Assembly (NCBI GenBank): GCA_944373065.1
Contig: CALWAJ010000042.1
Coordinates: 1 to 11,551, forward strand
Direction: 5' to 3'
DNA length: 11,551 nt
Origin: an uncultured Bacilli bacterium
GTDB taxonomy: Bacteria > Bacillota_I > Bacilli_A > RF39 > UBA660
Program-made: the position numbers and the translations under genes
Shown here: one piece after another, positions 6,237 through 11,551 of the stretch
Layout of the letters: each line of letters starts with the position of its first letter
Position numbering within the stretch: position 1 is the first letter of the stretch
Notes under the pieces: generated by a model
The model's input: the letters and a program-made list of their open reading frames with translations, nothing else
What the model was told of the DNA's origin: nothing
The model's database searches: none

Positions 6237-7169
6237 ATGAATGAATTATATGAAAAATGTCAAAGTTTAGTAAATGCAAATTTAAAAGAAAATATTGATA
6301 AAGAAAATTTAAATGTTTTATATGCATCTGTTCTCGCTATATTTCTATTAAAACCAGAACTTACTTTAAAAAAGTTACCAAACATATTAAATAGTTTAAA
6401 TTTAATAGTTGGTAATAAAAGTGTTTTAAATTTAGCGATTGATAATATTGAAGGTATAGACGATATTGAAATATTAAAAGCTGCTGGGGCTGTCATTACA
6501 AGAAATATTAATTATGATGAAGAAACTGGAAACCTATCTCTAGATAACTATTTAATATTATCAAAAGATAACAAGAAAATTAATAAAGCTGAAGCTGTTA
6601 TGAAAATCACTCATGAATTATTTCATTTATTAAGACATGGAAATATTACTAAAAATGATAAAGAAATAAAAGATATAGAAGGAATATCTATTAATACTTT
6701 TAATTTAGAAACTAAAGAATTAAAAAGAAAACATATGCAATTAGAAGAAGCGATTGTTCAATCTTATACAAATGAAGCTTTAAATTTATTGAAAGATTAT
6801 TTAAATAATAACAACATCAATGACTTTCTTAAAAGCTTACAAAAAGAACTAATTAGTTTTTCATATAGCGCATATGATATACATTTAAATATTTTAAATA
6901 TATATAAAAGAAATCCTAAAATCGAAGAATTAATTGATGATACTTTTGAAAACTATGAAACCCCATCTAAACTAGCTATATATATAAATAGTGTAATGAC
7001 ATCATCTTCAGCTTTTACAAAAATGTCTAGAAACCTAGATAAATTGATAGAAGGTATGGATAATGGCAACTTACCAAATATTGAAAACGCCAAGGGAATT
7101 TATTTAAATATGTTAAAAGATGCAAAAGAGTTTTTAAATAGAAGCCAAAATAAGAATTATAAATTATAA
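6237..7169 (+). CDS. Putative cytoplasmic HExxH zinc metallopeptidase, otherwise unrecognised
   Basis: 310 residues with no signal peptide or membrane segment. The only clear motif is ITHELFHLLRHG: H126, E127 and H130 form the HExxH zinc-binding and catalytic motif. About 40 residues on, QLEEAIVQSY offers E170 or E171 as a third ligand, the gluzincin-like layout. The N-terminal 120 residues and C-terminal half are Asn- and Lys-rich and mostly helical (for example ELYEKCQSLVNANLKENI). The start has GAGGG 7 bases upstream and its own promoter. It converges on the toxin gene and the two coding regions overlap by 6 bases at their stops. Substrate and role are unknown; a housekeeping or mobile-element-linked peptidase is possible. 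The peptidase call rests on one motif plus spacing. Confidence 0.75.
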   Translation: MNELYEKCQSLVNANLKENIDKENLNVLYASVLAIFLLKPELTLKKLPNILNSLNLIVGNKSVLNLAIDNIEGIDDIEILKAAGAVITRNINYDEETGNLSLDNYLILSKDNKKINKAEAVMKITHELFHLLRHGNITKNDKEIKDIEGISINTFNLETKELKRKHMQLEEAIVQSYTNEALNLLKDYLNNNNINDFLKSLQKELISFSYSAYDIHLNILNIYKRNPKIEELIDDTFENYETPSKLAIYINSVMTSSSAFTKMSRNLDKLIEGMDNGNLPNIENAKGIYLNMLKDAKEFLNRSQNKNYKL

Positions 7170-7634
7170 ATCTTTCTCTTCAAGTATCATTTCTTTAATT
7201 CTATCAATATCAGTAAAAAACAAATTAATTCCCTGTTTTTTCATTGCCAACAATGCATTAAAATTTTCTAATATTTCATCTTTTAAAAGGTCACCTACTC
7301 TGGCAGGAGCACCATTTATAGTATGAGGATGGTCTATGTATTTCTCTAGTGTAGGAAAGGCATTTTGTAATAATATAACTGATTTTTTATCAGCAATCTC
7401 TCTTATCATTATAGAACGACAATCACCATATTTCTTAACCTTTTTATCTATTATAGGTTGATATTTAGAAACTTTACTACTTAATGGAATAAACCATAGT
7501 ATGTCCTTATCTTTAATTGTAAAGTAAGTAGGTCTAGATCTTCCATTTTCATGATTTATCATTAAACCTTTACCATTTATCATATCAAAAAACTCATCTT
7601 TGATATGATATAAATATCCTGTTTGAACTTTCAT
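7164..7634 (-). CDS. Type III toxin-antitoxin endoribonuclease, ToxN/AbiQ superfamily (CptN/TenpN-like)
   Basis: 156 residues, close to the usual size of type III toxins. Features that match this group, as I remember it, are the opening TGYLYHIKDEFF (5-16), GRSRPTYF (31-38) and the strand-turn block WFIPLSSKVSKY (47-58). Its Ser-Ser-Lys corresponds to the ToxN region carrying catalytic and RNA-binding residues. Also present are LLQNAFPTLEKYI (88-100) and the ending INLFFTDIDRI (136-146). ToxN-type enzymes cut AU-rich mRNA and their own antitoxin precursor, and are held inactive by the processed RNA repeats. Context fits exactly: upstream lie a promoter, two 50-nt repeats and a terminator. The ribosome site AGGGGGTG is 8 bases before the ATG. 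Assignment to CptN or TenpN rather than ToxN proper is a judgement from overall look and the repeat length. Confidence 0.85.
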   Translation of the reverse strand: MKVQTGYLYHIKDEFFDMINGKGLMINHENGRSRPTYFTIKDKDILWFIPLSSKVSKYQPIIDKKVKKYGDCRSIMIREIADKKSVILLQNAFPTLEKYIDHPHTINGAPARVGDLLKDEILENFNALLAMKKQGINLFFTDIDRIKEMILEEKDL

Positions 7635-7673
7635 TTTACAAGCACCCCCTAAATATAAATTATTTGTAACTAA

Positions 7674-7702
7674 AATATATCAAAACACTTTTATAATTGC
7701 AA
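7674..7702 (-). promoter_or_regulatory. Candidate second promoter directly before the toxin gene
   Basis: On the minus strand TTGCAA (7702-7697) and TATATT (7679-7674) are 17 bases apart. This lies downstream of the antitoxin terminator and about 40 bases before the toxin ATG. If active, the toxin could be transcribed without the antitoxin RNA. The sequence is AT-rich, so chance resemblance is a real possibility. Confidence 0.4.
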
Positions 7703-7722
7703 GTATAAAATTAATTGTTGAG

Positions 7723-7752
7723 TAAAAGAAAACTATATCAAAAAGATATAGT
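7723..7752 (-). terminator. Terminator between antitoxin RNA and toxin gene
   Basis: On the minus strand ACTATATC, a loop of five Ts, and GATATAGT (7752-7732) form a perfect 8-bp hairpin. It is followed by TTTCTTTT (7731-7724). In type III systems such a leaky terminator separates the repeats from the toxin gene, so antitoxin RNA is made in excess and the toxin only by read-through. Confidence 0.88.
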
Positions 7753-7757
7753 CTTCA

Positions 7758-7857
7758 AACATTTTCGACCGAGATCATTTATAACTCGCACCACTCGGAA
7801 GCGACTAACATTTCGCGATTGGAATCATTTATAACCCGCACCATCCATAAGCGGCTA
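7758..7857 (-). repeat. Two 50-bp tandem repeats of the antitoxin
   Basis: Unit A is 7808-7857 and unit B 7758-7807. They align at a constant offset of 50 bases from ATCATTTATAAC (7774 and 7824) to AAGCG(A/G)CTAACATTT (7799 and 7849), with one single-base length difference near the lower edge. Differences concentrate in the predicted stem positions (7769-7773, 7786, 7794-7798, 7804 and their +50 partners). Confidence 0.92.
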
Positions 7858-7891
7858 ACATTTACATATTACATTCATCTAATGCAATAAT

Positions 7892-7920
7892 AATATACTA
7901 TATTTTGACATAAATGTCAA
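7892..7920 (-). promoter_or_regulatory. Strong promoter of the antitoxin-toxin operon
   Basis: On the minus strand a perfect TTGACA (7920-7915) is followed after exactly 17 bases by TATATT (7897-7892). It is the best sigma-A promoter in the window and lies just upstream of the repeats, as expected for high antitoxin RNA output. Confidence 0.85.
7905..7920. promoter_or_regulatory. Inverted repeat over the antitoxin -35 box
   Basis: TTGACAT-AA-ATGTCAA is a 7-bp perfect inverted repeat with a 2-base centre. It contains the -35 hexamer of the antitoxin promoter. It could be an operator for an unknown repressor, or simply a coincidence. The rest of the intergenic stretch, 7921-8054, is AT-rich and shows neither a gene nor a convincing terminator for the kinase-like gene upstream. 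Confidence 0.4.
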
Positions 7921-8054
7921 TAAGTATACATTTATATTATATTCTCCTGTAAAAAAATATATAACTACTTTTTATCTTACAACAATAATAACAAATGAAA
8001 GACTTAATTTTTTTACTTTATTTATACACTACTGTAATAACATCTTAAAACATA

Positions 8055-8915
8055 CTATTTTTTAATTAATTTCTTTATTCCTGCACCTAGATAAGGTTCA
8101 ATTAATTTATATTGTTCTGCAAGCTTATAAATATCATCACTTAAAAACTCATTTGGTATAGATGTTTGATATAACTTCCATACCTTTTGTTGTACATCAA
8201 CATCTTGAAGATTAATTATGGAAAATACATCATCTAAAGTTACCATTTGCCCAGTATAGGGATTTATTCTATTTACACTAGCTAGATTTATACCAAATAC
8301 ATCCACAAAATATAAAAATATAGCACTTTTTATATCTATTTCTTTAGTAAATAAACCTGTTTCGAAATCATAATATTTACTATTTAATACTTCTTCTGGT
8401 GTTCCTAGAAAGTCTGAAAAACCAATCGCTGGCATCTCTTTTATTTGTAAACCATCGTAATCAATAAAAACTACTTTCCCTTCATCAGTAACTCTAATGT
8501 TTTCTGTTGTACATAAATCAGGGAATACTATCCCTAATTTATTTCCTTCTTTTATATTATTTTCAATTTGCGAATGTATTTTTGCATAACTCATTAAATC
8601 AAATATATTTTCATAATAATCAGTAAAATCAACACCTGGAATATATGGCATCGTATAAGAATTAACAATATCATCACTTTCAAGTATTCTTGTTGGCAAG
8701 GCAAAATTAAAGTTAGATAAGTTTTGTACTTCATTTAATCTTTCTTCTAAACCAAATCCTGTATCAGATAACTTTTCTAATAATTCATCATCAAGAATTT
8801 TTAATAATTCACCATTAGAAAGTTGTATTATCGTAGTATCTTTGCACCTTTTTAATATTCTACATTCTCTATTTTCTTTCAAAAACTCTTCTAAATTTAA
8901 TCTAGGCATTCCCAT
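8055..8915 (-). CDS. Protein-kinase-like protein of unknown role
   Basis: 286 residues, no membrane segment. Landmarks of a kinase fold can be followed: GELLKIL with K39 in the place of the ATP-binding Lys; E62 as candidate helix-C Glu; the hinge-like YTMPYIPGVDF (87-97); FPDLCTTENI (131-140) for the catalytic loop, with D133 and N139; VVFIDYDGLQI (148-158) for the metal-binding DFG, with D152 or D154. Then come GTPEEVLNSKYYD (171-183), like the GTP..-APE activation segment, and DIKSAIFLYFVDVFG (194-208), like helix F. The catalytic Asp and Asn are one residue farther apart than the usual D-x4-N, so activity is uncertain. The ATG at 8915 is preceded by AAGGGA about 10 bases away; a second ATG at 8909 is possible. 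It has its own promoter and precedes the toxin-antitoxin unit. Substrate is unknown. Confidence 0.72.
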   Translation of the reverse strand: MGMPRLNLEEFLKENRECRILKRCKDTTIIQLSNGELLKILDDELLEKLSDTGFGLEERLNEVQNLSNFNFALPTRILESDDIVNSYTMPYIPGVDFTDYYENIFDLMSYAKIHSQIENNIKEGNKLGIVFPDLCTTENIRVTDEGKVVFIDYDGLQIKEMPAIGFSDFLGTPEEVLNSKYYDFETGLFTKEIDIKSAIFLYFVDVFGINLASVNRINPYTGQMVTLDDVFSIINLQDVDVQQKVWKLYQTSIPNEFLSDDIYKLAEQYKLIEPYLGAGIKKLIKK

Positions 8916-8943
8916 GTTAATTCATTCCCTTCTTTGGGAATAT

Positions 8944-8972
8944 ATATTATTATCTTTAATTAAGAAAGTCAA
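8944..8972 (-). promoter_or_regulatory. Promoter of the kinase-like gene
   Basis: On the minus strand TTGACT (8972-8967) is followed after 17 bases by TAATAT (8949-8944), with transcription expected to start near 8937. It lies between the stop of the upstream small gene and the kinase-like gene, so the latter need not depend on the ppdK transcript. A 6-bp inverted repeat ATTCCC/GGGAAT (8924-8941) covers the ribosome site, but its upstream arm would be mostly untranscribed from this promoter. Confidence 0.65.
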
Positions 8973-8988
8973 GGAAAAAGACTCAGAA

Positions 8989-9426
8989 TTATTTACCAAG
9001 TCCCTTTGTTTCTTTAAATAAACTTTCATCAATTGTTATATCTTTATTGCTACCAGTTACTTTATGTAGATAATAATTATATTTATCATTATCTATCATT
9101 TCATAACCATTATTATATAATTTACTTAAGATATCATCATCTTTGCCAAACTGTTTATAAGTTAAATCTGCTAAATAGTAACTACTATTATCAGTTGGTA
9201 CTAAAACAAATCTATGCTTATAATCAAATCCTAAATCATCAGTATCTATTATATAAGCAAGACATGACATATCTTTTAGATTCTCATATAAATACCAGTT
9301 ATATACTAAGCACATTCTCTCATAATCTAATCCTTCTAAATCACTTTTAGTACTTTCTATTGCTTTCTTAATAACAGTTTCTTTATCTATATTAGCAATA
9401 TTAAGCATTCTATCATATAATGACAT
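8989..9426 (-). CDS. Small protein with papain/transglutaminase-like Cys-His-Asp pattern, coupled to ppdK
   Basis: 145 residues, soluble and acidic. I do not recognise a named family. The order MCLVYNWYLY (C39), then YKHRFVLVP (H71), then SSYYLADLTYKQFG (D87) is like the Cys ... HxFV.V ... YLxDxTxxQF layout of papain-like or transglutaminase-like proteins. There a helix carries the Cys, one strand the His and the next strand the Asp. The Cys lacks the usual Gly-x-Cys context, so it may be inactive. The ATG begins one base after the TAA of ppdK, and its ribosome site (AGAGAA) lies inside the ppdK end, which argues for translational coupling. A role connected with PPDK, or simple co-transcription, cannot be told apart. 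The C-terminal tail (about 115-145) is charged. Confidence 0.65.
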   Translation of the reverse strand: MSLYDRMLNIANIDKETVIKKAIESTKSDLEGLDYERMCLVYNWYLYENLKDMSCLAYIIDTDDLGFDYKHRFVLVPTDNSSYYLADLTYKQFGKDDDILSKLYNNGYEMIDNDKYNYYLHKVTGSNKDITIDESLFKETKGLGK

Positions 9427-9427
9427 A

Positions 9428-11551
9428 TTAATTCTCTAATTTAGACTGGGCAGCAGCAAGTCTTGCTACAGGTACTCTAAATGGACTACAAGAAACATAA
9501 TTAAGTCCAACTTTTTGACAGAAAGCTATACTCTTAGGGTCTCCTCCATGCTCTCCACAGATTCCTAATTTAATATCACTTCTTGTACTTCTACCAAGTT
9601 CAGCAGCCATTTTTACTAACTTACCAACACCAACAGTATCTAAGCTTGCGAAAGGATCATTTGTAAAGATTTTTTTATCATAGTAATCTTTTAAGAATTT
9701 AGAAGCATCATCTCTTGAGAATCCATAAGTCATTTGTGTTAAATCATTAGTACCAAAACTAAAGAACTCTGCTTCTGTTGCAATTTGGTCTGCTAAAAGA
9801 GCAGCACGAGGTATCTCTATCATTGTACCTACTTTATATGTTAGACTACTATCACTATCTGCAAGAATCTTATCAGCAGTAGTAGTTACTATATTCTTAA
9901 CATATTTTAATTCATTAACATCACCTACTAAAGGTATCATAATCTCAGGTGTTACTTTAATACCTTCTTTTTCTACTTCTAAAGCTGAGTATATAACGGC
10001 TTTTGTTTGCATGACAGCAATTTCAGGATAAGTAACAGCAAGCCTACATCCACGATGACCCATCATTGGATTAAATTCTTTTAGTGACTCTACTTTATTC
10101 TTTAAAGCAACAAAGTCCATATCTAAATCTTTGGCAAGAGCTTTAATCTCATCATCAGTATGAGGTAAGAACTCATGTAGTGGTGGATCTAAAAATCTAA
10201 TAGTAACTTCATAACCATCCATTACTTTAAATAGTTCCTTAAAGTCATCTTTTTGATAAGGTAATATAGCATCTAAGGCTTCTTCCCTTTTTTCTTTTGT
10301 AGGTGCAACTATCATCTTTCTAAAGTTAAAGATTCTCTCACTATCAAAGAACATATGCTCTGTACGACAAAGTCCAATACCTTTAGCCCCAAAGTCTCTT
10401 GCAACTTTAGCATCCCTAGGATTATCAGCATTAGTTCTAACTTCTAAGTCTGCTACTTCATCAGCCCAGTTCATGAATGTTTCAAAGTTACCACTAATAG
10501 ACGCAGGAACTGTCTTTATCTCTTCTCCATAAACATTACCAGTTGAACCATCTAAGCTAAGATAATCACTTTCTTTAAAGACTTTACCATCTTTAGTAGT
10601 TAAAGTTTTCTTATTAACATCAACTATAACATCAGAGCAACCTGATACACAACAAGTACCCATACCACGAGCGACAACGGCAGCATGTGATGTCATTCCA
10701 CCTCTTACTGTTAAGATACCACGAGCGATATTCATGCCTTCAATATCTTCTGGAGACGTTTCTTCTCTTGCTAATATTATATCTTCTACACCATTTTCAT
10801 GAGCTTTCATAACATCATCGGCACTAAAGTATAAATGTCCAGTTGCTGCTCCAGGAGAAGCTGCTAAACCTTTACCAATAACTTTTGCCTTACTTAAAGC
10901 CTCTTTATCAAAAGCTGGGTGTAATAGTTGTTCTAATTGTTTAGGTTCTACTCTCATTAATGCTTCTTCTTTACTTATTTTACCTTCAGAAACTAGTTCA
11001 ACAGCAATTCTTAAAGCCGCTTCTGCTGTTCTTTTACCATTTCTAGTTTGAAGCATAAATAATTTACCATTTTCAATAGTAAACTCCATATCTTGCATAT
11101 CTTTATAATGATCTTCTAGAGTCTTACATATCTTAACAAATTCCTCGTAACATTCAGGCATAACTTCTTTTAATGTCTCAATAGACTGTGGTGTTCTAAT
11201 ACCTGCAACTACATCCTCTCCTTGAGCATTAATTAGATACTCTCCATATAACTTAGCTTCCCCAGTAGCAGGATTTCTTGTAAATGCAACACCTGTTCCA
11301 CTAGTATTACCCATATTACCATAAACCATCTCTTGAACATTAACAGCAGTACCCCAATCCCCTGGAATATCATTAAGACGTCTATAAGTAATCGCTCTAT
11401 CATTATTCCAACTTCTAAATACTGCCTTTACTGCCTCTATCAACTGTACTTTAGCATCCTGTGGAAACTCCTCACCTGCATGTTTTTTATATTCAGCTTT
11501 ATATCTATCTACAACTTCAACTAAATCATCAGCAGTTAAATCAGTATCAAG
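9428..11551 (-). CDS. ppdK: Pyruvate, phosphate dikinase (5' end beyond the window)
   Basis: The frame is open to the right edge; 707 residues are visible and about 165 are missing if the enzyme has the usual length near 875. In-frame residues before the internal TTG at 11443 still match the family (DTDLTADDLVEVVDRYK, EEFPQDAKVQLIEAVKAVFRSW), so that codon is not the start. Order: end of the ATP-binding domain (GTGVAFTRNPATGE, LQTRNGKRT), the phosphohistidine domain with GGMTSHAAVVARGMG (catalytic His encoded at 10685-10687), then the PEP/pyruvate TIM barrel. The barrel shows GLCRTEHMFF, MIEIPRAALLADQI, FFSFGTNDLTQMTYGFSRDD and GICGEHGGDP, whose Cys is the proton donor. It interconverts ATP, pyruvate and phosphate with AMP, PEP and PPi; anaerobes often use it in glycolysis in the pyruvate-forming direction. 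It is followed after one base by the small Cys-His-Asp gene. Confidence 0.97.
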   Translation of the reverse strand, partial: LDTDLTADDLVEVVDRYKAEYKKHAGEEFPQDAKVQLIEAVKAVFRSWNNDRAITYRRLNDIPGDWGTAVNVQEMVYGNMGNTSGTGVAFTRNPATGEAKLYGEYLINAQGEDVVAGIRTPQSIETLKEVMPECYEEFVKICKTLEDHYKDMQDMEFTIENGKLFMLQTRNGKRTAEAALRIAVELVSEGKISKEEALMRVEPKQLEQLLHPAFDKEALSKAKVIGKGLAASPGAATGHLYFSADDVMKAHENGVEDIILAREETSPEDIEGMNIARGILTVRGGMTSHAAVVARGMGTCCVSGCSDVIVDVNKKTLTTKDGKVFKESDYLSLDGSTGNVYGEEIKTVPASISGNFETFMNWADEVADLEVRTNADNPRDAKVARDFGAKGIGLCRTEHMFFDSERIFNFRKMIVAPTKEKREEALDAILPYQKDDFKELFKVMDGYEVTIRFLDPPLHEFLPHTDDEIKALAKDLDMDFVALKNKVESLKEFNPMMGHRGCRLAVTYPEIAVMQTKAVIYSALEVEKEGIKVTPEIMIPLVGDVNELKYVKNIVTTTADKILADSDSSLTYKVGTMIEIPRAALLADQIATEAEFFSFGTNDLTQMTYGFSRDDASKFLKDYYDKKIFTNDPFASLDTVGVGKLVKMAAELGRSTRSDIKLGICGEHGGDPKSIAFCQKVGLNYVSCSPFRVPVARLAAAQSKLEN

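Larger units (their letters stand above)
7723..7885 (-). ncRNA. Type III antitoxin RNA (tandem pseudoknot repeats)
   Basis: The predicted transcript starts about 7 bases after the TATATT box (near 7885) and ends at the hairpin terminator, roughly 160 nt. It contains two complete 50-nt repeats and a short stub of a third (AAATGTTTG against AAATGTTAG). Each repeat has two interleaved stems, S1a-S2a-S1b-S2b. In the first-transcribed unit S1 is CCGC/GCGG and S2 is UGGA/UCCA; in the second S1 is UCGC/GCGA and S2 is CCGAG/CUCGG. Four base pairs change on both sides yet remain paired, while the linkers UU, UGGU and GUUAUAAAUGAU are identical. Such RNAs bind ToxN-family toxins and inhibit them. No protein is encoded here. 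Confidence 0.85.

Noticed and set aside
6260..6496. Open frame on the minus strand within the HExxH gene
   Set aside because: Antisense shadow of a well-supported + strand gene; no start signals or recognisable motif.
7758..7857. CRISPR array
   Set aside because: The repeats are directly adjacent with no unique spacers and differ at compensating positions; the promoter, terminator and toxin context fits a type III antitoxin.
8924..8941. Hairpin masking the ribosome site of the kinase-like gene as a regulatory switch
   Set aside because: The 6-bp inverted repeat is real, but the predicted transcription start near 8937 would leave most of one arm untranscribed.
9033..9350. Tyr- and Leu-rich open frame on the + strand
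   Set aside because: It is the antisense shadow of the small gene at 8989-9426, with extreme composition and no ribosome site.
11333..11524. Short + strand open frame near the right edge
   Set aside because: Antisense to ppdK, whose family match continues through the whole stretch to the window end.

Overview
The window is very AT-rich, densely coded and free of introns, with strong Gram-positive ribosome binding sites (AAGGAG, AGGAAGG, GGAGG). It carries spore genes (gpr, spoIIP) in the Bacillus-like order rpsT / gpr-spoIIP-small membrane protein. This points to an uncultured, probably gut-dwelling member of Bacillota (Bacilli/Erysipelotrichia-like, possibly the RF39 neighbourhood). The taxon is inferred from composition and gene style only. 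Tryptophans are encoded by TGG and families reach their normal lengths under the standard code.

Layout. 1-182: the last codons of a + strand gene (perhaps an XRE-type regulator), its terminator, and a compact hairpin element. 260-2267 (-): a membrane-anchored surface protein gene followed by a broken tandem copy of its first 175 codons. 2356-4709 (-): gpr, spoIIP and a small membrane protein gene, a sporulation/germination cluster. 4764-5128 (+): rpsT with promoter and a terminator shared with the next gene. 5131-6132 (-): dTDP-glucose 4,6-dehydratase. 6237-7169 (+): a putative HExxH metallopeptidase, divergent from the dehydratase with interleaved promoters.

7164-7920 (-) is the most interesting part. 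It looks like a complete type III (RNA-protein) toxin-antitoxin locus: a consensus promoter, two 50-nt tandem repeats, a hairpin terminator, then a ToxN/AbiQ-superfamily endoribonuclease gene. The two repeats differ mainly where they pair, and the changes compensate one another in both stems of an H-type pseudoknot. That is internal covariation evidence for an antitoxin RNA.

8055-8915 (-) encodes a protein-kinase-like protein of unknown role with its own promoter. 8989-9426 (-) encodes a small protein with a Cys-His-Asp pattern like papain/transglutaminase folds; it starts one base after the stop of ppdK and is probably translated with it. 9428-11551 (-) is ppdK (pyruvate, phosphate dikinase), cut at its 5' end by the window edge.

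The genes fall into independent units: surface display, sporulation and germination, ribosome, nucleotide-sugar synthesis, an RNA-based toxin-antitoxin module likely to act in phage defence or stress, and PEP/pyruvate metabolism. All intact genes end in TAA or TAG.
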